Positions 11,768-25,579 of a stretch of 64,000 nt of DNA are shown one piece after another. This stretch comes from Adineta ricciae (Eukaryota; Rotifera; Eurotatoria; Adinetida; Adinetidae). A model generated the notes under the pieces. It saw only the letters and a list, made by a program, of their open reading frames with translations. It was not told the origin of the DNA and ran no database searches. Positions within the stretch are counted from its first letter, which is position 1, and the number at the start of each line of letters is the position of its first letter. Location: assembly GCA_905250025.1 (NCBI GenBank), contig CAJNOJ010000059.1, forward strand, positions 397,579 to 461,578, written 5' to 3'. Made by a program: the position numbers and the translations under genes.

Positions 11768-12743
11768 TTATTCCGATGCGACGATTGATAGTGATTTGAT
11801 CGTAGCAAGTTTAGCATTGATTTCATCTAGTGTACTCGTACTATCCGTTGCAACGTCCATTTGACCAATTAAATTTCGATAGGCAGTTTCCAGTTGATCA
11901 CAATAATGTGCCTGAAAGCAAACGAAATGGAAAATTTTTGATTCTTATTGCATGAACAAATATACTTGAGCTTCGATAAATGCTTCTAAACATGGATAAA
12001 CGAAAGCTGCACGTTGTTCGTGTAGAATAGGTAGTTCATTGTTCAAAACTTGATTTTTCAATTCATATTGTTGTTTAGCTTCATTCAATTGCTTTTGTAT
12101 CTGTTCTAATTTTGTGTTATTGGTTGCATTCATTGTCGCACCTAGAGATGTTGTTGACGAACCCAATTTTTCATTGAATTTGTCCAATTTATTTTGAACT
12201 TTAATATATTCATTTAAACTTTGTTCACGCTTCTTAATCGCATTTGTCACATTTGCTAAAGCTAATGTCAAACGTTTAGAAGAATCGATAATCGTCTTCG
12301 AAGTGATCTCATTCAATAGACTCGTTTGTTCGGATATATGTTGTGCAGTTAGTTTCCAGTCGTTAATCAACTGGGAGATGTTCGTAGATAGATTTGTTGA
12401 TGTTTGTTGCTGATCGTAATGATTGATGAATGAACTACCTGATAGATCATGTAATAGTTTCAATTGACCACGAGCGAAGTCATCGAAAGATTTGTCTTGT
12501 TTGATTAGATCACGTGTTAAAGATTTGGCATTGTCTTCAAGAGATTCCAAACGGCGAGTTTCACGATCAAAATCTCGAGTTGTCTAGAAAGAGACGATTG
12601 ATGACAGCGAAAGTAAAGTTTAGAAACATACTATCAAGCCTATACTCTTCCGTGAGGTTGTATTTCGAGTAAATGGATTCCTAAAAGTATTTGAAATAGA
12701 CCAGTCAAGTCATTACAAAAGTTAATTCTTACCAACTACTCAT
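11768..12743 (-). CDS. BIN3: BAR-domain protein, bridging integrator 3
   Basis: Four minus-strand exons, 12743-12733, 12680-12632, 12583-11966 and 11911-11768, give 273 residues (human BIN3 has 253). The N-terminus reads MSSWNPF, as in BIN3 (MSWIPF), and a TTRDFDRETRRLESLEDNAKSL block matches the family's VERDFEREYGKLQQLEEQTRRL. The long middle exon is almost entirely coiled coil and corresponds to the N-BAR-like helical bundle that dimerises and bends or senses membranes. The last residues, IKSLSIVASE, match the BIN3 C-terminus (RALSIVADD). BIN3 is an amphiphysin-family adaptor linked to actin organisation and endocytosis. The first coding exon has only 11 nt. A good 3' splice-like sequence (TTTTTATTGCAG) lies 24 nt before the ATG, consistent with a 5' UTR intron or a trans-splice site. 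Confidence 0.9.
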
Positions 12744-13200
12744 TGGCAATGGAATGTGTGATAAATCTGCAATAAAAAGTGAAGGTAAGACGTTTGTTTT
12801 TCGTTTAGGTTTTTCTCTTTTATGTATCAAAATAAATATAAGAAACATCCACAGGCACATACACACAAACATATACATTATAAATAGAAGGAATAGTGAC
12901 AAATATGAACAGTTCGTTTTTCGAAAATCGAACCGGACAAATAAATAATCGAGATCAGAAACTAAAATTGACATACAAGAACAACAACAACAATAATAAT
13001 CTCTCGGTTGACAGACGAGGAAAAACGGAAAAAAAGAAATGTGCATATATTAGAATTGAGTATGGAATGATAAATAAGATGAAAAAGAATTGAAATCGCT
13101 TTTTTTTCTATTGCTCAATTATTAAAGATTAGAATCAATTTAAAGAAATGAAAATCAACAGAAAAGGTTTGGCCTTTAGTTACTGTATGTGTGTTTTTTT
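12744..13200. other. Gap between DMXL and BIN3
   Basis: 457 nt separating the stop of DMXL from the ATG of BIN3 on the same strand. AT-rich, with an ACAACAACAACAATAATAAT-like run near 12980-13000 and no coding signal. It should contain the DMXL 3' end and the BIN3 5' UTR. Confidence 0.45.
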
Positions 13201-16200
13201 CTAATCGAATTGGGTTATTTGTCGAACACTTATCGTTCCATCAGCACCGGATGAAAATAAATGACGACTAGCTGTTAAATGCAAATGATTGACACCACTG
13301 ATTTGCGAATGAAGAAATCCGCGACGAAAATGTTCACCATAAAAACAATGAATCATTTCGCAACCATGCAAACGCCAAATCTAAACAGTGCATCTTTTGA
13401 TGAACATTTCGGGAAAAGACGAATTTTTTACTTTGATATTTCCCTTGGTCGATCCAGTAACATAAAATTTCTCTAGTGGATCTAAACAAAGGGTTTTCAT
13501 GTGTGAATCGTGCGCTTGACTGGTTGCTAAACGTTTTCTTTGCCGTAAATCGAATATGCATATATCTCCTTGTTTACCACCTGAAAGCAATAATTGATGG
13601 GATTGAGAATAAGCTAAACATTGTGCGCCGTTGGCTTCGTGACATGTGAATGCTATAAAAAGTGAAAATGAATGAAAGAATTCGAAATATTTCGTTTCGC
13701 ACAAGTTATATTTGCACGTGCTGGAGGCATCAATGTATCCCAAAGAGCAACATTTTGCTGATCATTCGATGATCCACAAGTTGCAAGTAATGTCGATGAA
13801 TCGAGAAAAACAAAATCGTTGGTTGTTTTCGAATGTGTTAACAAACGCTAAGTAAACGAAAGCAGTAGTTCACAATGATCAAATATAAAGAGATTATTTA
13901 CTGTATATGCTGTCGAACGATTACTCGAGAGAACATGTAGTGATAAATTACCGTCAATATCGGCGACACCAAACTGAAATTTTTCAAAGATAGAATTTTG
14001 TTGTAAAGATATGGTGAACAATACCTTGTTGCCTTCGCTACTTAATTCAATTTTAGTAACACGTTTACTGGCTTCGCGAACTTGCCGAGGTGGCGTATCT
14101 TGAGACCAGTTGAGTAGATAAACACTGCCATCCGAACATCCGGTTAGATCTTAACGAAAAATAAGAATTATTTATGTGAATGAAAAGAAAGAAGTTACTT
14201 ACAATGAGGTAACACTGGATGATTCGCAAACTTTCGACTTTCTTTTATCGCATGACGATTGATCTGGAAAACAACGCAATGAATGAGTGTTGTTACAAAC
14301 GAAAAGAAATTTTCATACAAGAACGTGTTGATTATCAGTATTTGTCGTGTTTCCATTTATAGTTGTAGTAGTTGTTTGAGTTAGATACATATTTGGAGCG
14401 TAAACACCCATTGTTGGCATTCGCAGTGATGAGGGTATTCGATTTGCTCCAGCGTCACGATTGAGTATTCTGAAATTGTAACTTGAAATAAAATCTCAAT
14501 GAAATAAACAATAACTTACGCTGATGTTTGTCGAGGTAATGATGGAGATAATTCGTTTTCATCGTCTGATAATTCATAAGGTTCGTTAGGTAATGTTATA
14601 CTTGAAATATCTAATTCGATTATTTCACGAGATAAACCAGCTGCTAACAATGTTGGATTCATCTATTGAAAGAAAGAAAACATCAATCGACAATGATCAT
14701 TTCCATATCGAACTTACACTATTAAGACAGAAAGAATAGATTGATTCGGGATCTCGATAGATAATCTTCGAATTGGTTGCAGTCGTCATTGATGCTGTTG
14801 AATCGGCCAGATTTTCCATCGTTGCTCGACTATCGGACTGAAATAATAGAGAGAGAAATATTATTTAACAATACGAGGAATGATATGAGCGTTTCAAATG
14901 AGCAGCAATTTATCGACCGATTCAACTCACAATAATCGGTTGTAACGATTGTGAACGTTTCAGTCGGCTAGTTTTTACATGCTTAGGCGAGGAAGACTTG
15001 AAAAATAAAGTTAGTGAGAATATAGCAAGTCTCTGACCTTTTGTTTACTCCATGTCGAAAGCAAAAAAAGAATTCCACTTACTTTTTCCATAAATCTAGG
15101 CGCTGGTGGAGGCGTTGGCGAAACGGGTTTTCGTTTGAATATATACTTGATGAATATTCCTTGGGATTGTTCATCGTTAACTAAATACTTCCAAAGTCGT
15201 TTTGCTGGTAATGCTGATGGCGATTTTCTGAAGAAAAAGTAACATGTGATACTTTGTCGAACAGGTATGGTATATCTTACGAAAATGGGGTATTATTGGG
15301 ATCGAGTATTGTACGATAGCGATGAATGGGTAGACCTGTTGTCTGTTCGTCAACGGTACTCACACCACTCAATGGTAGATAATTATCGGGTGGAACATTG
15401 AAACTTTCTAAAGTTCGTCGAAGAGAATCTTGCCAAATATTAAGATTTTGTAAGAATTGTTGAATTAATGGTGAAACACTCGGAATTTCTAAGCAAAAAC
15501 TTGATATAGAACGAGATATATTCGAATACTGTATCATTACCTTGTTTCTCGATACCAATATGGGGAAAAAACGACCAGAGACGTTTGTTGACCAGTCGAA
15601 CGATGGCATAACGCATCAGAACCCAAGAATACGACATCGAATCCGTATGTTCACGTTCTTGCATTTTACTAAAGTATGAAACAACCTGCCATCCAGTGAC
15701 TGATTCTCTTTACGATGTTCAAACCGTAGTTTCTGTTTTGATGTTAGCTCATCATCAGATTTCGTTGAAATGAATATATCCTCATCTTCGTCGTCTTCAT
15801 TTTCCTCATCATCCGCATCGCTGATCTGTCCATCATTGTCATCGGAGTTAAATCCTTTATTGGACGATATCTAAAAACACACACTGCCTTTCAGACTCTA
15901 CTGTTAAATCAGTCATTTACTTTGGCCATAAAATAATTAACGATACTAGCACGTGGCGGGATGAAAACTTCGACATATGACAGTGGTTGTTGTTGTTGTT
16001 GTTGATTGTTTGGCATGATGATTTTTTGTGCAAATTTCGTTACCGATTGATGTCGAATTGTTGGTGGTGCCATAGTTGATGCTGTCGGTGAGACAGACAT
16101 TTCCATATTTGGATCCGCTAAATGGAGTAATAAGAAGTAAAGTATATATTTTTTCCGAAATGTTGTGAAGAAATTTACGTGATGATGATAATGAAGCCGT

Positions 16201-19200
16201 CTGTGGATTTGGTCTTGGTTTTTTTGCTCCTCCACCAAAAATACCGTACCATAGTTTGACGGCTAATTCTGGTGTCGACCATTTGCGCACCAATAATCGA
16301 TACAACGTATTACAATCATCAGTTGATAAAGCGTAGATCAGTAGTGACATGTAAACGGCAATGAGAATTTCGACGAGAAGAATTTTTAGTTTGGTTAGAT
16401 TATTCTCTTGATCCTTGATTAGGCTCGTGAAGATTTTGATTCCTAATGAAGAAAATTGAGAAATAGTCATCGAAGAGAAACAGAATCGAGTGATGATAAA
16501 ATTACCTGGCCAATCTTTCGGTGCTGTTGTTGGTGCTTCTCGTTCAATCAATTCTGTAACACTCTTGCGTCTATGCAATCGAACTGATTCTCTTCGATAT
16601 AGATACGACCTAAAATCGAATTCATTTCACCAATAGACTTGATCTTTTACGTAACAAAATTCTTTACTTTAGAAATGATTCCACTGCGATACGTTCACTC
16701 GTTTGATTTTCATTCGTATGACATAGTGATTGATAAACACAACTGGCCAATGCAATCGATAAGTCTCTAACCGCAACAATCTGCATACTCTGTTCCGTTA
16801 TTTTCGGTAATTTTAACCACGTTGTCATTGTGCGTAGGAGATCTTGACTTAAGTCGCGTAGATAACTTATAGCATTATTACTAACACTCAACGTTCCAGA
16901 TAGATTGGCAATCAATAATGGTACTTGTGTTGGTAGTGGAATTGGATATTTCAATTGCGTACGACGGTCACGATATAATTCATGCATTAATAATAACAAT
17001 TCCATGCGTACGGACGCTAAACCACCGCCATGCATACCGTGAAGGCTTGTAAATGAAACTAGTGTGCGTAGAAGATGTTCATTGGCTTTTAACCAACGAC
17101 GACGTCGTAGTAAACGCTTCATTCTTGTTTCAAAGGTACTTGTACGAACGTAGGATACAGATGGAGATTCGGCACTGGAAAATGTGCCTGTTGGCAGTAT
17201 TGGATCATCATTTATGTCCGATAAGATAGGAGCATCTAAATCTTAGGAACACGAGATTTCTTCAGAGACTGTCTCGAATTCAACATACTTTCATGCGAAT
17301 CTTCAGCATCGGCATCCGCAGATGTATTCAGATTGCACAAATGACGAATGACACCTATTTCTTGTTCGAGCCAACACGCTAAATGATGTCTAAAAGATAA
17401 ATTACCGTTTGTCATTCTTTCGTGGAAATTTTTATGAACATTTTTACCTGAGTTGTCCACCTGCAACTTCAAATCCAGTTGCCAATGTCGCCATTTCTTC
17501 GACGATGATTTTCAAGCAACAGATTAGTTTCATGTACTGTCCAATTGTATCAAATTGTTGTTTTACAGATTTATCGTCCACTGAAGCTGTTGCTTTTTGT
17601 ACTGGCTCTTCGACCTTGGGTGGTTCCTCTTCCTTTTCCTTTTCGTCATCGCTCCATTCAAGTTGTAACTCATCATCTTCGACTTTGTTCGTGACCGGTT
17701 GACCCCAATCGAAACTGTCGACATTCTGAGGTTTAACTTCAGTTTTAACTTCCACTGGTGGCTTCGTTTCATTGGATAAAATGATATTTGCTGGTAATTT
17801 TGCCAAAATCTCTAATGCCAACAATGGGCAACCGATTCTCAAGTAATAATACGCTGTTTGAAAATGCACGCGGCGCTCAATCGAAAAGTTATCCGTCGTT
17901 TCATTGAAATTTTCTTTCGACAGTTGTTTCGCCCGGACAACAAGTGGATGTTGCTTCAAATAATCATAGAAAATAAATATCGACTGTTGCTGATCGAAAG
18001 TCTCATTGTGAAGCAGTGTTTGTAGCGACCGGTCATAGTCTTTCAGCAGCCAATATGCCATACTACGATAAAACGGATCATCGTGCGGTTTCGAGAGAAT
18101 TTCTTTATTGAGAAGATTCGTCACTAAATTTTGTTCTTCAGTTTCATAGAGACGACCGATTAATAAAGCTAGTTGGATATCATTCAGGTTAGTGATAATA
18201 ACTTCGATGGCATCACGAATCTTTCCGGCGAGAAGAAAGAAGGCAGCTGCATGTTCAAAACGCTGTTTACCCAGCAGAGTGAATGCATTCTTCTGGGCTG
18301 CTTTCAACCATCGATCTTGCGTGAAGTCATTTTTGAAGAAATCTTGCATTTTAGTATCTTGTACATGTCTTGAAAATAAAATCGAATGGTTTCTTTATAA
18401 CATGGGCAAACTCTTATGCTTACTTATATAAATTATACAGTAAACTCTTCTTTTTCAATGCTAAGAAATAGATAGCACTATCGAGTGGATCATTGTGTGC
18501 TTCGAATGCAGTTTTACCGAGCTAAAATTGAAAACACAGGTTCAAGTGAACGACAATGACAACAAGTTGTATATTACCTTTTCGAATAATCGCGTAATAA
18601 CACTCTTATTTCGAATCCACCATCCAACTCCGAATAATTTCAATTCGCTCCAAACGGGTTTATTTTTGACCATACATGGAAGCATTCCTAGCAGATCTTC
18701 TTGTAAATCTGAATGAAATGCCCATGCATACGATGCGCTTGTTATGATGTGATTCAATGCTGAATTTCCATGTGTGTTCGGCGATGAGACGATTCGTGAA
18801 AGATAAATGTACCGTTGCACATCGATTAAGAATCGAAGACCACAATCATCCATCGCATCTAACAGAGATCGACATGAGAGAAGAAAAAAAAAGCGAAATC
18901 GAAATATTTTTACTTGCTGGTTTATCAGTGGAATATGTTTGAGTCGACAATGAATCATTACTTGAATTAGCTAAGGTGTCGGCTAAAGCGAGGAGATACA
19001 TTTGTTCAAGACTGGTTAAATTTGATAGGCGAACACGTTGAAAATAATCAACAAGTAAATCAACCATGCGAGAATCAAATGCTGGTGACCAATTTCGGTT
19101 GGATAATAATTCTTTTCGAAATTTGTTCAATTCCACTAGAAAATCAATACAAAAATTAAGATTTTATTCAGTTCAAATCGTTAAGTCTACCTTGTTTTTT

Positions 19201-22200
19201 CCTTTCGGCATCTTGTACGTGATCTTCATCGAATTTAAACTCAACTTCTCGACTTGAACTCAATTGTGATGTGAACAAATCTTCATATTTATCGCCTCCA
19301 TTCATACCCTCATCGTTTCCATTGGTATTTCCATTATTGTCTGAAGATTTTCCATGATCAGTCGTCGGAATGGTTTCGTGATCGGCATCAAACAAAGCAA
19401 ATAAAGGCAATAACGGTACTGCATCAATTTCCACGTATTTTAAATGTCCAACTTCCGCTATCGACGGTTCATTGTCGTCATTGTTAGCAATTGAAAACGT
19501 TCGACTACGCATTAACTTCATTTCGACTTTACCCTCGACGCTATGTACCGTACTAACGATGCAGCGTGTAAGATGAGCAAGAATAGCTTTAACACGACGA
19601 TATTTGCCGAAACGTACCAGTTCTAACAGCAATGTTGGATGATATTGTGGTAAGACAGGTGCAGCATTACGTGCAGCGTGAAATAAACTAATAGAACTAA
19701 TTGAATCTAATGTTAACCAAGATGGTTGTGGTTCGGCACTGGCAGTTGTTGCATTCGTATTGTTACTGTTGGTATTATTATTATTATTAATTGAATTTAA
19801 ATCATTATTTGTCAAAATTTTCTTCAGATTACTCGATGTATTTACTCGCCGTTTAGGTTTGATTAACGGTTCGGGTACAACCGAGTGACACTGTCGTTTC
19901 AACGATGACCATTGTGAATATACTTGTAATTCATTGTTAAGACCAACTAATAGAAGTCCACCACGAACCCATTTCAAACTTAAATTAGGATAGAGGAAAA
20001 GATTGGTATTGATCGATGACAATTCAATCGTCCGTATTTTTGTCCATCGAGACGATTGAGTATATGAATAAATGAAAACGTATCGTATACCAATAGCTGT
20101 TGCTAGGAGATGCGCACCATTCTCAATCGATGCCCAATCAAAATGCACTGCTAAATGATTTGTTGGATTTTGAATTTCAGTTAATGAAACAATGGTTTCG
20201 CAATTGAATGCTGTTCCTCCTGTTGATTCGCATTCATAGATACCAAGATGAATGTGCTTATCGAGAAAAGCCACAGCTAATCGACCACAATACGCATTAC
20301 TTATCGCTAACGGTTGACCAGAAAATTGTAGACGAGAATTTAATTGACATTCAGTGGATATTCCACACCATTCGGACCATTCGTATGTATTGGATGATTG
20401 ATGCGTACATGTCCAAAAACGAACCATACCGTCAGAATGTGAAGTAGATAATAAGTATGGTGACGACGATGAAAAATCCGAATAACAAAGTGTACTAGAA
20501 CTTAAATGACCAAATGCAACGTCGACGGATTGCAGTTCAGCATTGGCAAGTAATGGAAGAACGTATGTACTAACTTTGGAACTCTGAACTTGTACTATCC
20601 ATTCAGCGTCATTATTAAAACTATTCATACTTATAGATTCGCTATCATCATCCGGATAAGTGATCGTGATTTTCCACATGTGAATACAACTTTGACTAGT
20701 ATTTTCATTGGATTTTTCGACGAGCACGAGATAATAGATTTTGCATAATGGTGTTTGATCGCTTTGATCATCAATGGCATTGGCAGGGAATATGTGGATC
20801 AATTCTGCATGAGACCAGACACATTCCGAATCATTGATTTCTGCCAGACTAATCACACAACTGGGTCGAGCTGTCGATTGATTACTAACAACATTCAGAC
20901 GTGGTGTAGCGAAGTCAGATGACGGTGACGATCGAACAGTATTTGCTTCCGAATCGCTAAAAGTTTGACAAGATTTTGAAGTAGAAAATTGTCTTGTTAA
21001 AACTGCTTTAGCATTGCAAACAACTTGATAAATGCGTAGGTGTTTGCCGTCCGATGCACAGAAGAGAACACTTGGTGATTCGCGTAATAATTCATTACTC
21101 ATGCATGGCATAACCATTGGAAACCAAGCGATTAGTTTGAATGCTCCCTGATGCGTTGATCCCATTCTAGCTAATTCAGTTATTCCACCTGTCATTGTCA
21201 ATGGTCCAATGGGTTCTGTACTCCAAAGAATTAACGAATTGTCAAAGCGTTGTTTTTTTGCGAAAGGTAATTCAGTTTTATCGTCGTAATATGAGCTTGT
21301 TAGTACTAGCGGAACAATTGGATGGCAAACGATGTGCCGAATAGGAAAATGATGACCACACATACGTGCTGTATGTGTCACACATATTAACGATTGAAAT
21401 TTTTGTTGTTGATGGAATGTCAATGCCCAAAGGTTCAAAGTTCCGTTAGTATGTTTGGTAATCATGTTAATTATCGGTAAATGCTGTTTTTGTTTCGTTT
21501 GATACAACGAAAGATATTGATCGAATAAGAAATTATTGCAATAAATAATCAAATGTGGTTGTAAAGATAGTGCATCGCCCAATGGAAATATATCGGGTAT
21601 CCGAGCAGAGAAACTAACTTGGACTTGTCGATATAACATTTGATAATTAATCAAGGATGTTGATGAAGAAGAAGAGAATTTCGTCGTATTGACCAATGGT
21701 TGATCAAGCCAGTCAATAACCCAAAGAAGAAGACTACCATCGATTGGATGTACGCTGAAGACAACATCCGGACTGCTTTTCCATTCATCAATAAGTTTCT
21801 TCAGATAAGTTCGTATTTGTACAAAATGCTTTGATTCATCTAATAAACAGTCACGACCGTAAAGTGTTGGCCGTTTGTCAAGTACACTAGCAAGATCTGC
21901 TTGTGTGTCATTACTATTTATATCATCATTATCGTTAGTCGTTGGAGGTATTGTTTGACCTTTCGTTTTCCGTTGAATATCAAGAACGAATTGTTCAACG
22001 GAGAAAAGATTATATAAATCTTTATTATTTAACCATTGCACAATGAACATATATTCTTTATGGGTTGGAATAGTCGGAGCGAGTAATGCATCGGTACTTG
22101 GATTGATCGTCGTTGCTAAATGAAAACGCAGGAATTTCTGCGTAGATATGGATATTGAAGACGATGTCGATGGCGAATTCAGTTGAACGAGTGACGAGGC

Positions 22201-23866
22201 TGACGATGAGGAAGATGACATTGCTGTCACTGTCTGTCCAAGCTGATTCAACTGATCTTCATCGTTGGAATTAAGAGCGTGGGATGATATCATCGAAGCA
22301 GGAGTAGGAGGAATTTGATTATCAACGTAAGAGATTGGTGATGAAAGTTCAGGACGATTAGTCATTGGAATAAAATGGTTATACCTAGGAAAGATTTCAT
22401 CTGTTAATTTTATATGAGAAACTATTGAAAAATGCTTCTATGTCTGCAAGGCATAGTTTGATAAGATCTTAATGAAGAACTACTTGATACCTCTCAAAGA
22501 TGCTTCGATATTCCTAGTGTGCGAGTTTTTACGCTGCTTACCTCATTCTATATAGTTTTTGTACACTTTTATCTACACATTCGTTTTGTCGTTTTCGTTG
22601 CGTTTTTATCATAGTTGGATCGCTAATATAGACGGATGATACATCTTGTTGCATAGTTTCGCACCATATACGACAAATATTATCTTTGCAACATGTTAAT
22701 AAACAATTAACAACTGTTCCTCTACGATTAGAAAACGAAATGAGACGTTGAACGAGAAGATTTGTTCGTTTTACTACGTACTCAGCAAAAAATTGACTGG
22801 TTTGTCTCCATGATATATAAGTCACTGCTCTTGGATGAGGTAAATAAGTTGATGTAAAGGAAATAATTGCACTATTATCTGTTGTCCGGTACCAAATCTT
22901 AACTAAACGATCATTCTACAAAGAAATTCAAATATATAGTTCAGTACGGAATGGCAGTTCGTATAAAATTTTCTTACTTGTGATGCGGTGGCGAAAAATG
23001 TTCCATCATTCGAGTATGTGACATGTTTTATTGGTGATGCCGGTCTTTGAAAGAATACGGAATAAAAAGAACGAAGCACAGTTTACAAAATAATTTACTT
23101 TGTACTCCAAACGTTTCTCCAAGTTTTCGGAGCAGCATGGCCAGATAATTTTCCTGACATATCACTTGCACCCAATTCAAAGTTGACTTTATTCGTTCGA
23201 GATTCAATTTCGTCATATTGACTAAACCAAACTTGTAAAGTCGACTCACAAACAACAATCAGTTGGTCACCTAGAAGAAAGCACGTCATTTCGTTCAACT
23301 TCAAGTCTTGTTTTTCGATATTCACTACCTTTCGGATGCCAAGCAAGTGCTGTTATTTTCTCATTGGAACATGTTAATGTTTGTGTTAATGTCCAACGAT
23401 AATTAACTTGCTAGAAAGCAAATGAATGAAAGAAGAAACTGCTATCAGCAAGGTTAAATGGAATACAAACATGATGCAATGATCGTTCGGAGGTAGATGT
23501 TGGTTCGTAAATACAAACTTGATTTCCAAAACCGGCAACAATCTAAGTAGACGGGAAAATGTTTCTGTGAATGAAATTTGTTGTACTAACTTTGCCAGAT
23601 TCATATGTACAGTGAATGCATGTTAGTAAACATTGGTTATTCTCATTTCCTGATAAAAGCACTTGAACACGTTGAAAATCACCAGATAAGATCACAATAT
23701 TATAACCAGCTGCATAGGCCTGCGAAAAAAGAACTTGTTTAGGTTATCTGATCTAATCTACTATTCTTTTACGACTTACCACAAAATGAACACTATCGAT
23801 ACTACCTGCGGCAAAGCTATAATCACTTGGATTGGCCGCACCAGTTAAAATCTGATGTAGATGCAT
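13201..23866 (-). CDS. DMXL2: DmX-like / rabconnectin-3 alpha, giant WD40 protein
   Basis: The largest gene here, on the minus strand, from the ATG at 23866 to the TAG at 13201, with many introns of about 50-60 nt. The N-terminus MHLHQILTGAANPSD matches DMXL1/2 (MHLHQVLTGAVNPGD), and the last exon ends in a WD40 repeat (SGADGTISVRQITQFD). One uninterrupted exon of about 3.1 kb (roughly 19190-22330) carries WD40 repeats followed by low-complexity spacer. The Rav1p_C region follows near 18000-19100 (RFLIDVQRYIYLSRIV; LGKQRFEHAAAFFLLAGKIRDA). The C-terminal WD40 propeller (TCHEANGAQCLAYSQSHQLL; KGNIK|IWRLHGCEMIH) lies in 13201-14300. DmX proteins form the RAVE/rabconnectin-3 complex with WDR7, which assembles and activates the V-ATPase, and act in synaptic vesicles and Notch signalling. 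Bdelloids may have one DMXL, so DMXL1 versus DMXL2 is not resolved. Not every exon boundary was worked out. Confidence 0.93.
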
Positions 23867-24062
23867 ATCATCTAAAGTTAAACAAATCAGAATGTTTCGG
23901 CTTTTTAGTTTATTTTTCTTTATTTTATTATCCTGCTACAAACGATTTCATTTGTTTTTTTTCTTCTTCTTATGTCTGTTCGTTTCTTTTCTTTGCAAAA
24001 CAAGAAGGTTAGCAACAAAGCAGGAAAAGTGACAAAAAAAATCAACAACAAATCTATGCAGA
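23867..24062 (-). promoter_or_regulatory. Operon-like RPL3-DMXL intercistronic region with poly(A) signals and 3' splice site
   Basis: Only 196 nt separate the RPL3 stop from the DMXL start codon, on the same strand. Read on the minus strand, three overlapping or adjacent AATAAA hexamers lie at 23909-23929. About 36 nt further on, a pyrimidine-rich tract ends in TTTAG at 23876-23872, just 5 nt before the DMXL ATG. This is the arrangement expected of a downstream gene in a spliced-leader operon: cleavage and polyadenylation of the upstream message, then a trans-splice acceptor for the next. A short 5' UTR exon located elsewhere is the alternative. An out-of-frame ATG begins at the first base after the acceptor. 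Confidence 0.55.
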
Positions 24063-25579
24063 TTAAGATTGCGATGTTGCCGTTGTTGTTGTTGGTTGGG
24101 CTTGTTGTTCTTCTTGAAGACGATGTTTCTTGAGTGGACCCATAAAGTTGCGTTTCTCTTCGTGAGTTTGAAATCGACCATGACCAAATTTCGACGATGT
24201 ATCGATGAAACGTAAATCGATTTGTTCACGGTGTGAACGTTTAGGATTAAGAATCAATGATTTACGTAATGTAATAGGTCGTTTCTTTGGACCAATGCAG
24301 CAACCTTTAATCATGATGAAATCTTGACGTACTTCACCATAATGAGGAAAGCCGCCCTAAATGAAAGACAAGAGTAAAAATGAGCGAATGGTTGCTCGAA
24401 GGAAGAGAGAGAAATCGACTGACGCACATGATAGTGATCATAAAAAGAAAGAGTTTTCATATTTTTTATGATTTGCCTAGGGGAAAAATGAGAAAAGGAA
24501 CAAAACTTACCATTGGATTAATTGTTTTTTCTGTTGGATCGTGGTCAGTTGAACCGGTGTTTTTAACTGATTTTCCATCTTTAACTTGTATGGCATCACC
24601 AATGCGGTAGATTTTCTTGTTGATCTCGGTACGATGATGGTAACCTTTTTGACCAGCGCGTGCAACGGAACGAGAGACATGAGCCGGATGCCATGCACCA
24701 ATACAAGCGACTTTTCGTAGACCTTTGTGTGTTTTACGTGGTAATTTTCGTGTATGCCAACGCGATGTGACACCCTTGAAACCACGACCTTTGGTAACCG
24801 ATATGGTATCAATCATTTCGTCTTTGGAGAAGACTTGAGTGATTGGTACTTGTTTTTCCAAATGTTCGCGAGCATAGGCAATTTTTTGTTCAACAGTACC
24901 ACCGTTCAATTGAATTTCCATAATGTGCGCTTTCTTTTGTCGTTTACGGAGTAATTTTACCTGTGTGTGTGCCAAGACACGGATGACTTTGCAGTATTTA
25001 GCCATCTGTTTGAAGTCATTTTCGATGGCTTTTTTACCGGCTTCATCGTCCCATTTCTTCGAATATTTGCTGAAGGCTTTTCGTTTCGAAGCATACCAGT
25101 TCTTGTAGAAACGACGACGACATTCTTCATTTAAATGTTGAGCATAAATGGTCTTGTATGCACGGAGACCACGTGGTGTAACGATGTAACCGACAACACC
25201 AACGATAACCATTGGTGGAGTTTCAATAATTGTAACAGCTTCAACTGTCTCCTTTTTGTTTAATTCTAATCACGAAAACATACACTTTGTTAGTTGTGTC
25301 AAGACGAAAATGCTTGTTAGACTTACTCGAAGCTGGTCGATCGACTTCACGAACGATATGGGTCATACCTAGATGCGGAAGACAACAAATCAGAATTCAT
25401 GTACAGAAACGTGAGAACAACAAACCAGCTTTGTAACCAAGAAAAGCAGTAAGATGAACTGGTTTTTTAGGATCATCTTTTGGAAATGATTTTACTTTTC
25501 CACGATGACGGCGAGCTCGTTTTTTAGGCAAGAAGCCTAAGTTTCCATGACGTGGATGTTCAAATTTTCGATGGCTCAT
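24063..25579 (-). CDS. RPL3: 60S ribosomal protein L3 (uL3)
   Basis: Minus-strand gene in four exons. The first gives [20 protein letters not shown] and ends after FLGYKAG, joining to a short exon ([13 protein letters not shown]), then to a long exon beginning at about 25266 ([22 protein letters not shown]), and finally to [20 protein letters not shown] through ...SQS. uL3 sits near the peptidyl-transferase centre of the large subunit. Conserved blocks are all present: FGxKAG-type N-terminal region, [30 protein letters not shown], the histidine-bearing W-finger, and [14 protein letters not shown]. Length is about 400 residues as usual, apart from a C-terminal [16 protein letters not shown] tail. 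A TTTTCAAG acceptor-like sequence ends 7 nt before the ATG. Confidence 0.98.
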
